A DNA stretch of 12,393 nt. Origin: Deltaproteobacteria bacterium (lineage in GTDB: Bacteria; Desulfobacterota; Desulfobacteria; Desulfobacterales; SURF-7). The notes under the pieces were generated by a model. That model was given only the letters and a program-made list of their open reading frames with translations. It had not been told where the DNA came from and ran no database searches. Shown piece by piece: positions 6,917-12,393 of the stretch (its first letter is position 1; every line of letters begins with the position of its first letter). The stretch lies in contig JAFDJC010000084.1 in NCBI GenBank assembly GCA_019307665.1, forward strand, positions 1 to 12,393. The letters run 5' to 3'. Position numbers and translations under genes: made by a program.

Positions 6917-8458
6917 TTACACAGGTAAATGCAGCATAAAAGCAGTATTGCCGGGTTCACTTTTCACCTTGACTGTCCCTTTATGACGTTCCACAATCCC
7001 GTAAACAGTCGAAAGCCCTAGCCCCACTCCGTATCCTTCCTTTTTAGTGGTAAAAAAAGGCTCAAAGATATGAGAAATATCTTCTTTTTGAATGCCATGT
7101 CCGTTGTCCTGCACAGTAATGACGACCTTATTCCCTTCTGAATCATAAGTGCATGTCAGCGTAAGCGTCCCACCGTCAGGCATGGCATCCATTGCATTAA
7201 AAATCAGATTGATAATGCACTGCTGCAGCTGGTTTGAATCTCCATTGATTGAAGGGATGCCGGGACTTATTTCGGAGACAAGATCAATGTTACTTAATTC
7301 AAGTTTGTGTCGGCTGAGCAAAATACATTTATTAAAGAGTTCATCAATTTTCACCTGCCCGAAAGAGGGCTCAGATTTGCGTGAGAATGTAAGCAGGCTT
7401 GAAATAATATTAGAACAGCGTTCTGTCTCTTTTTCCACAAGATCAAGGTACCGTTGGAACTTTTTAATGGATTCCTCTGCTAAAGCACCCCGTTCTAAAA
7501 TCCGAATCATGAGCCGAACGTAATTGAGTACGCCAAAAAGGGGATTGTTGATTTCATGAACAACACTGGCAGAGAGTCTGCCCAGAGACATCATTTTATC
7601 CTGGTGAAGTATGCTGGCCTGATCTGCAAGCTCCCTTTCAAGCCTGCGCATTTCTCTTAAATCCCTGGAAAAACAGACCAGACCGCTTTTAATATTATTA
7701 TTCCACAGTATGGCTGCAGACATCTGGACAGGTACCCTGAGGCCGGATTTTCCGATAAGCGTCGTTTCATAAAGGGACAACCTGTTTTTCCCGCCAAAAT
7801 TCTCCTGTGCCATTTTCTTTTTAAACTTTTTCTCTTCCCCGGCAGGAAATAAAGCAGAAAATAGCATTTTATCGAGCACTTCGGTTTTCTCATAACCGAG
7901 GATTTGCTCCATACTCTTGTTAAAAGTAACAACCACACCGTTTTCATCACAGGCCAGTATCCCGTCCATTGAGCTTTCAATAAGATTTTTCTGAAAAGAA
8001 TAAGTTTTAATCAGTTCCCGGGCCGTCTGGGCTTTTTCCTTTTCCAGAAACCGCGTGTAATCCTGAAGCTGAATTCTTGCAGTATACCGATGCTGTGCCC
8101 GCTTTAATGCAACCAGAAGGACATCTTCATCAATAGGCTTGGTGATGAAATCAGAAGCATCCAGTTGAAGGGCCCTTACTGCAAGCTCCATTTCTCCAAA
8201 TGCAGTCACAACAATGACTTCAATATCCGGATATTTTTCCTTAACCGTTTGAAGTACCTGAATACCGTCTATTCCGGGCATGCGGATGTCGGTAATAACA
8301 ATCTGGGGGCAGATCTCTTCGCAAAGGAATATTCCATATTCGCCATCTTGTGCAGTAGTCACTGAATAGCCTGCATCTTCAAGGACAATGGATACGACCT
8401 CCCTGATGTCTTCTTCATCATCAATTAAAACTATTTTCCAAGTTTTGGAATCATCCAT
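6917..8458 (-). CDS. Soluble receiver-PAS-histidine kinase, partner of the sigma-54 activator
   Basis: A 513-aa kinase without membrane segments or signal peptide. The N-terminal receiver (about 7-125) has D13/D14, phospho-acceptor D57 in TDIRMPG, T85 and K107. A PAS domain follows (about 155-270), then HisKA with the phospho-accepting H301 in VVHEINNPL. The HATPase domain has N-box residues N417/N421, the G1 box DNGHGI (451-456) and the G2 box GVGLGLS (477-483), and the protein ends soon after. All motifs for autophosphorylation are present. A receiver at the N-terminus suggests input from another kinase or feedback control. Receiver and PAS closely match those of the downstream activator. 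The ATG at 8458 is preceded by GGGGG (8466-8470) at 7-nt spacing. It is first in the transcription unit with the activator and is its likely phospho-donor; the signal is not known. Confidence 0.93.
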   Translation of the reverse strand: MDDSKTWKIVLIDDEEDIREVVSIVLEDAGYSVTTAQDGEYGIFLCEEICPQIVITDIRMPGIDGIQVLQTVKEKYPDIEVIVVTAFGEMELAVRALQLDASDFITKPIDEDVLLVALKRAQHRYTARIQLQDYTRFLEKEKAQTARELIKTYSFQKNLIESSMDGILACDENGVVVTFNKSMEQILGYEKTEVLDKMLFSALFPAGEEKKFKKKMAQENFGGKNRLSLYETTLIGKSGLRVPVQMSAAILWNNNIKSGLVCFSRDLREMRRLERELADQASILHQDKMMSLGRLSASVVHEINNPLFGVLNYVRLMIRILERGALAEESIKKFQRYLDLVEKETERCSNIISSLLTFSRKSEPSFGQVKIDELFNKCILLSRHKLELSNIDLVSEISPGIPSINGDSNQLQQCIINLIFNAMDAMPDGGTLTLTCTYDSEGNKVVITVQDNGHGIQKEDISHIFEPFFTTKKEGYGVGLGLSTVYGIVERHKGTVKVKSEPGNTAFMLHLPV

Positions 8459-8540
8459 GATAATTCCCCCAGCGCAGAACCTTAGTTAACAGAATAGTTA
8501 AGCAAGTAAATGAGATATAACTTATTAACACTTTTTAAAA

Positions 8541-8569
8541 ATAATGTAAAACCTAACTTCAGGATTCAA
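8541..8569 (-). promoter_or_regulatory. Weak possible sigma-70 promoter for kinase-activator operon
   Basis: On the minus strand TTGAAT (8569-8564) is followed after 17 bp by CATTAT (8546-8541), each matching the -35 and -10 consensus at four of six bases. The implied leader to the kinase ATG is about 75 nt. A repeated TAGTTAA heptamer at 8483-8489 and 8495-8501 (12-bp period) lies in the leader. The match is modest in AT-rich DNA, so it is only a candidate. I saw no sigma-54 element upstream of the kinase gene. Confidence 0.25.
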
Positions 8570-8845
8570 AAATGGTGTCAGGATAAATCATTGAAAGTCA
8601 TATTGGAATGACATCCCGTTCACCTCAGTCAACGAATAGAAGATGGATATGGTTAAAACCTGTGATATGTCTGACGTCGCGTGATCTAACCGCTCGAACG
8701 TTGGCCTTTCATTTGTTTTGGGTTGATTTTAGTCAAGTTTAGGAGTATTCTAGAAAACATATTCCTCAATAACAGCTTATTCGGGTAGTCTTGAATCTAT
8801 TGGCTTTTAATGTTACAAAACAAAAGCATGAATAATTTTTGGGGG

Positions 8846-8861
8846 GGTGTGGGGCCACACC
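8846..8861. repeat. G-rich inverted repeat (GGTGTGG/CCACACC)
   Basis: GGTGTGG (8846-8852) and CCACACC (8855-8861) are perfect complements separated by two bases, just after a run of five T and seven G. No U-tract follows on either strand, so it is not a standard intrinsic terminator. It could form a cruciform or a small RNA hairpin, or be the footprint of a lost element. Function unknown. Confidence 0.4.
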
Positions 8862-9059
8862 TTATGGCAAGTAAGATTCAATAAACGATGTTCAAAAAAA
8901 ACGATAGGATTTTGGTAGAATACTGAAATTTGGGTGGGCTTTCCAATTAGCAAGCAAACTTGAAATCTTGAAAACCAAGAAAAATCTAATTTCAGGGACG
9001 ATCAAAGAATTCTTATTTAAGATGTCCGTCATTTGAAAGAAGCCAACGGAGGATTAATC

Positions 9060-10271
9060 GTGATCGGGCCTACGATATTCTGGGTACCTCAATTTCTTGC
9101 TGCGCTAACTTCAATACTGGTGGCGTTTTACCTGTGGCGAAGGCGGTCTACTCCCGGTGCTAAGACACTGCTGGTTTTGATGATAGCCACAGCAGAGTGG
9201 GCGTTTCTCAGTGCTCTCCATAAGGTAAGCCCGGACCTGTCGACCAAGATCTTAATAGCCAAGATTCAATATTTGGGCATCGTGACTGTGCCGCCGGGTT
9301 TATTAGCTTTTGTTTTGCAGTTCACTGGACGGGAACGATGGCTAACAGGCCGCAATCTTGTTCTACTGGCTATTTTTCCAGCCATTACTTTGGCTTTAGC
9401 CTGGACTAACGAGGCCCACAGGCTTATATGGAAAAGCATATGGATAGACATCAGCGGTTCGATCCCAATAGGAGTCTACGATTACGGCCCTTGTTTCTGG
9501 ATTTTTACCTCCTTTTCATATCTCTTGATTTTTCTAAGCACCGTCTTCCTTATCCGGGCCTTCATTGACTCCCCGCGCTTCTACCGGATGCAGGTCCTCA
9601 TTATGTTGATAGGGATTGCCACACCTTTGGTGGCGAATGGCTTGTATCTTCTTAATATCAGTCCCTGGCCCCTCATAGACCTGACACCAATTGCCTTCAC
9701 CGTCACCGGACTTGCTCTTGCCTGTGGCATGTTTTGGGTCCGCATTCTTGATATAATGCCGGTGGCGCACGCGACCGTGTTCAAGAGGATACCCGATGGT
9801 GTTATTGTGTTGGATGATAACAAGCGGATCGTCAACCTGAATCCGGCCGCCCGGAAAATTCTCTGCCTTCCCAATTCAGGGATAATTGGGCAATCAGCCC
9901 TTCAAATATTTGCCAATCAGCCTACTTTGATTGAACACCTTGGAGACGTGACAGAGGTGCACTTAGAGATTACTCTTGGCGAAGGAGATAAACAACACTA
10001 CTATGATTTGCTCATTTCTCCCTTCAAAGACAGAAAGGACAGCCTTATGGGCCGCTTGATTAACCTGCGTGACTTCACTCAGCGCAAGCAGGCCGAGGAG
10101 GCGCTGCGGGAGAGCGAAGAACGTCTCAGGACTGCGGGAAAGGCCGCTTATGATCTGATTTATGAATGGGATGTAGCTAGTAATGCTCTGGAGTGGTTCG
10201 GGGATATTGACGGATTGCTGGGATACAAAAAGGTGAGATATCGAGAGATATCAATGCGTGGCTTGACTTGA
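9060..10271 (+). pseudogene. Broken 7-TM PAS histidine kinase, N-terminal part (membrane sensor and PAS)
   Basis: The start is best placed at GTG 9060 because GGAGG (9048-9052) sits 7 nt upstream; a TTG at 9033 in the same frame has no SD. The first ~230 residues hold seven hydrophobic segments, as in the 7-TM histidine-kinase sensor family (for example WVPQFLAALTSILVAFYLW and the segment ending GLALACGMFW). A PAS domain (PDGVIVLDDNKRIVNLN) follows, then a RKQAEEALRESEER linker and the beginning of a second PAS. At an A5 run (10227-10231) the frame is lost and a stop comes at 10269-10271. Restoring one A continues the second PAS correctly from GEISRDINAWLDLIHPED. As it stands the product is a membrane sensor with no kinase core. 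The break could be real or a homopolymer sequencing error, but the further damage downstream favours a true pseudogene. Confidence 0.8.
10095..10121 (+). repeat. PAS-linker direct repeat, copy 1
   Basis: A 27-bp stretch coding for EEALRESEE in the linker after the first PAS domain. It matches 10478-10504 at all but one base (C/T). This is the usual repeated helical linker between PAS modules, not a mobile element. Its offset from copy 2 is 383 bp, one short of 384 (128 codons), which independently supports the loss of one base between them. Confidence 0.75.
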
Positions 10272-10962
10272 TACACCCCGAGGATAGTGTCGAACTTGAG
10301 AATGCGGTTGAGCTTCACAGAACATCAATAGAGCCTATTCAATACGAATACAGGGTAAGACATAAGGACGGCACATACAGGCACTTGAACGACCACGGGC
10401 TCCCTCTTCTCGATGACAAAGGCTGTCCATACAAGTGGGTCGGTGTTTACACCGACATCACCGAGCGCAAACGGGCGGAGGAGGCGTTGCGGGAGAGCGA
10501 AGAAAAGCTCGCAAGATCGAAAAAAATGGAGTCCTTGGGACTTTTAGCAGGTGGTGTAGCCCACGACTTGAATAACGTGCTGTCAGGAATTGTAAGCTAT
10601 CCGGAATTGATTTTGATGACTTTTTACTACGCCAACAACTTTGAATCATAAACCCCTGAGCTGTGAACCTGATGAACCTGGTGTCAAACGCCTCGGAAGC
10701 GGTTGATGGTAGCGGCAATGTCACCATATCGACCGTCAATCGTTATGTAGATAGGCATCTAAGGGGATATAATGATGTAAATATTGGTGAATACGTCGTT
10801 CTGGCTGTATCAGACGATGGTTCAGGAATATCATCAGGTGACCTTGAGAGGATATTTGAGCCGTTCTATTCAAAGAAGGTCATGGGCAGGAGCGGTACCG
10901 GTTTAGGACTTGCGGTCGTCTGGAATATTATACAAGATCACAAAGGCTGGAGATCGATTTGA
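10232..10962 (+). pseudogene. Broken 7-TM PAS histidine kinase, C-terminal part (PAS, HisKA and HATPase remnants)
   Basis: The rest of the same gene, in two frames. From 10232 the frame finishes a PAS domain (IHPEDSVELENAVELH ... GVYTDITERKRAEEAL) and enters HisKA with the H-box VAHDLNNVLSGIVSYPELIL. It then runs into unrelated sequence and stops at 10651. HATPase resumes in another frame near 10660 at NLMNLVSNASEAV (N-box), with DDGSGI (G1), RIFEPFYSKK and SGTGLGLAVV (G2), and stops at 10960-10962 just after DHKGW. Compared with relatives that read straight from PELIL to the N-box over roughly 100 residues, about 290 bp are missing, replaced by some 40 bp of filler. The C-terminal tail is also absent. 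The domains needed for phosphorylation are therefore split and incomplete, and no working kinase can be made. Confidence 0.8.
10478..10504 (+). repeat. PAS-linker direct repeat, copy 2
   Basis: Second copy of the 27-bp linker repeat, after the second PAS domain and before HisKA. The near-identity at DNA level suggests internal PAS-module duplication within the kinase gene before it decayed. Confidence 0.75.
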
Positions 10963-11631
10963 AGGATTTTTATGGCGTCCACTGACCTTGATATATGCCC
11001 TGTCTGGAGATTTTCTTAAGGCAGAGGAGGCATGCGAAACAGAGAAAAAAATTGAAAGTAAGACACTAATGAGCTGCTTTTTCGAAGATGCTGCTGGTAT
11101 CGGGTTTCACTATCTACGAAAAGGTATGTGGGATCGGGCCAGAGAGTACCTTGAATGGTCAATTCAAATCCATAAAGAGAGGAATAACGTTGCTGCCATT
11201 AGTGCTTGCTATTTTACCTTAGGAAGTCTCAATCTGGAAGAAAAGAAATATTCTGAGGCAGAAAAATTCCTATTATTAAGCCTCGATATTTGCAGAAAAG
11301 GTGGAAACGTAATTTTTGAACTCTGGGTTCTGCCGGTGCTATGTGAACTATATTTAAAGATAGGGCAGATTGAGAACGCATCTGAATATATGGAAAGGGG
11401 ATTTCAACTTCTTAACCCGAAGCAAAACTGGTATGGTCTCCCGGCACCTATCTATCTCGCAAAAGCAATGATGGCAACGGAGTTGAAAAACTGGAGTATT
11501 GCAAATGAGTTCTTTGATAAAGCTTTTATTGTGAAAAGTTTTCTGCAGCTATTGAGATATTTCAGAGAATAAAAGCCAAAAAAGAAATTAAAAAATTTCA
11601 GCAAGAAATTCATGTTAATGATATAGTCTAA
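10953..11631 (+). pseudogene. Headless TPR-repeat gene fragment, fused to the kinase remnant and frameshifted
   Basis: From about 10953 a new frame reads helical TPR-type repeats: LIYALSGDFLKAEEACETEK, a unit around GIGFHYLRKGMWDRAREYLEWS, one around YFTLGSLNLEEKKYSEAEKF and one around LYLKIGQIENASEYMERGF. The frame runs open to a TAA at 11570-11572 but loses TPR character near 11530. From 11533 the next frame continues the repeat as EKFSAAIEIFQRIKAKKEIKKF and ends at TAA 11629-11631. Such endings are common in large TPR proteins with an upstream cyclase or ATPase domain. That catalytic part is absent: sequence before 10950 belongs to the kinase remnant. The open frame that begins at ATG 10910 is a chimera reading through the junction and is not a natural start. 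Original function unknown; the fragment is almost certainly dead. Confidence 0.7.
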
Positions 11632-11760
11632 ATTTTAATAAAGCCAAATGATAATTATAAACTTTCGCTCACTGCAACATCTGGAATGCGAACTAATTAG
11701 TATAAAACGCGTAAGGTATGTATTACAAATGTAGCTAATACATGCTGATGCACATTTTGG

Positions 11761-11795
11761 GTTCGGGCGACTCCGTGAAAATGGCTCAACCGAAC
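11761..11795. other. Imperfect hairpin in intergenic DNA
   Basis: GTTCGG (11761-11766) pairs with CCGAAC (11790-11795). Inside, GA/TC and CC/GG can pair around internal loops, leaving an apical loop of about 8 nt. An A-run and, at 11826-11832, a T-run follow. I could not match it to a tRNA, SRP RNA or a riboswitch class that I know. It may be a remnant or chance. The rest of 11632-11891 shows nothing recognisable. Confidence 0.3.
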
Positions 11796-11891
11796 AGAAA
11801 AAGGCAAGGTCTTTGATAGGCTCCGCTTTTTTTGTTATGGCGGGTCAGCTAAAATTACAGATTTTTCTGCTATCTGTAAATAATTTGACCT

Positions 11892-12200
11892 CTAAAAACC
11901 ACAGGTACTCTCCAACATATCACCCCATATTCTCAGTCTCATATCCCGAGCGGATCTTTCAGCACCCCGAATGGCCTGGAATATTACCCCACCCGCCATG
12001 ACAATCAGGCTGCTGATGATGAACATAAAAGACGTATCCATATTTTCATACAGATAGCCGCTAAGGAAAAATCCAACCATTAATCCAAGTCCATACGTTG
12101 AGGCATTATTTACTGCCTGCCCCAAGTGCGCTTCGGAAATGAGGGTGATTGCATTTATAAATAATAAAGATGTGATACGAAAAATCACATTAAAATACAT
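11892..12200 (-). pseudogene. C-terminal remnant of an MFS transporter
   Basis: A 102-codon frame from ATG 12200 to TAG 11892. Residues about 28-60 (LGQAVNNASTYGLGLMVGFFLSGYLYE) and the hydrophobic segment FIISSLIVMAGGVIFQ resemble the last helices of MFS_1-like carriers, where a Q-x3-N-x3-TYGLG segment leads into helix 11. A whole carrier is about 400 residues, so roughly three quarters is missing at the N-terminal side. The ATG has no convincing SD and probably is not an original start. It most likely represents a deletion scar ending close to the promoter of the next, divergent gene. Family call moderate; loss of function likely. Confidence 0.6.
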
Positions 12201-12238
12201 TCATTCTTGAGAAAAATAACTATTTTAAAAAAAAAGGC

Positions 12239-12267
12239 TTGACAGCTTCCGTTTTCCCAACTATATT
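12239..12267 (+). promoter_or_regulatory. Near-consensus sigma-70 promoter just before the last gene
   Basis: TTGACA (12239-12244), a 17-bp spacer and TATATT (12262-12267): a perfect -35, optimal spacing and five of six bases at -10. The expected start (about 7 nt after the -10 box) is at 12273-12277, on or next to the ATG at 12277. No SD is present between promoter and ATG. Confidence 0.7.
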
Positions 12268-12276
12268 GTTCACACT

Positions 12277-12393
12277 ATGAATGAATTTTCGGAACAAAAA
12301 GAGGTTGAAATAACGGCACACCAGCTCCTGCAGTTTCAGAACCTGATTGCAAAACTGTTTCAATGCTGCCAGGAACGTATGCAGTATCAAAGC
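12277..12393 (+). CDS. Unidentified protein, first 39 codons (partial)
   Basis: An open frame from ATG 12277 to the end of the window, starting MNEFSEQKEVEITAHQLLQF and continuing through IAKLFQCCQERMQYQS. It is predicted to be mostly helical and has a Cys pair (C31, C32). There is no SD, but a strong promoter places transcription at or very near the ATG, which supports this start. Divergence from an MFS transporter remnant would suit a small helix-turn-helix regulator of the MarR type, a common neighbour of efflux carriers. The visible 39 residues do not prove this. Alternative: translation from the ATG at 12379, which has AGGA close upstream. Confidence 0.5.
   Translation, partial: MNEFSEQKEVEITAHQLLQFQNLIAKLFQCCQERMQYQS

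Larger units (their letters stand above)
8459..9059. other. About 600 bp without a recognisable gene
   Basis: The stretch lies between the divergently oriented kinase gene (minus) and the broken 7-TM kinase (plus). I see no reading frame with a protein-like composition. Contents are the kinase leader and weak promoter, a G-rich hairpin at 8846-8861, and a plain SD for the next gene at 9048-9052. A TGGTGTCAGG string at 8573-8582 and a palindromic GACGTC near 8672 are present, but neither ties to a known element. No tRNA or other RNA gene was recognised. Confidence 0.6.

Noticed and set aside
8573..8582. TGGTGTCAGG, similar to DNA seen near REP-associated transposases
   Set aside because: A ten-base match only, with no transposase gene and no hairpin repeats nearby.
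8678..8706. attC-like string (TCTAAC ... GAACGTTGG)
   Set aside because: It has one RYYYAAC match, but the partner GTTRRRY is imperfect and only a few bases away. No folded attC arms, cassette array or integrase are visible.
9033..9059. TTG at 9033 as the kinase start
   Set aside because: The GTG at 9060 in the same frame has GGAGG at 7-nt spacing; the TTG has no SD.
11799..11832. Possible intrinsic terminator before the T7 run
   Set aside because: The bases ahead of the T-run form only an AAAAAG/CTTTTT stem with a mismatched interior; no GC-rich stem ends at the T-run.
1..12393. CRISPR arrays, tRNA or rRNA genes, insertion sequences
   Set aside because: No regularly spaced repeats, cloverleaf-like segments, rRNA-like stretches, transposase motifs or terminal inverted repeats were found on reading both strands.

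Overview
The window looks like chromosomal DNA from an anaerobic, delta-type sulfate reducer, probably of the Desulfobacterales. The main reasons are an HdrA polyferredoxin followed by MvhD, an enhancer-dependent sigma-54 regulatory pair, and histidine-kinase families common in that group. The assignment rests on gene content only.

Region 1 (1-8458, all minus strand) is a coherent regulatory and electron-transfer module. In transcription order it holds a soluble receiver-PAS histidine kinase (8458-6917) and a receiver-PAS-PAS-PAS-AAA+-Fis sigma-54 activator (6900-4375). After a 305-bp AT-rich control region come a stand-alone receiver protein (4069-3641), a 1128-aa HdrA with a GltD/NfnB-like NAD(P)H:FAD oxidoreductase module inserted in it (3608-222), and the start of mvhD (211 to beyond base 1). 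The control region contains a good sigma-54 -24/-12 element (4156-4173, minus). About 120 and 215 bp upstream of the predicted start are two TGTTGCA/TGCAACA palindromic sites, a normal enhancer geometry. The simplest reading is that the kinase phosphorylates the activator, which binds these palindromes and switches on the receiver-hdrA-mvhD operon. Kinase and activator share a duplicated receiver-PAS front end.

Region 2 (8459-9059) is about 600 bp in which I see no gene. It holds a weak possible promoter for the kinase operon and a G-rich hairpin.

Region 3 (9060-12200) is a decaying stretch. It contains a 7-TM PAS histidine kinase (plus strand) broken by a one-base loss in an A-run, an internal deletion and loss of its end. 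A headless TPR gene fragment is joined directly to it, itself carrying an internal deletion and frameshift. Further on is a C-terminal remnant of an MFS transporter (minus strand).

Region 4 (12239-12393, plus) has a near-consensus sigma-70 promoter only a few bases before the ATG of a gene that runs out of the window. The gene may be expressed from a leaderless or almost leaderless mRNA.

The most interesting items are the sigma-54 circuit built around an HdrA-GltD fusion, the shared receiver-PAS module, and the clustered gene wreckage beside it.
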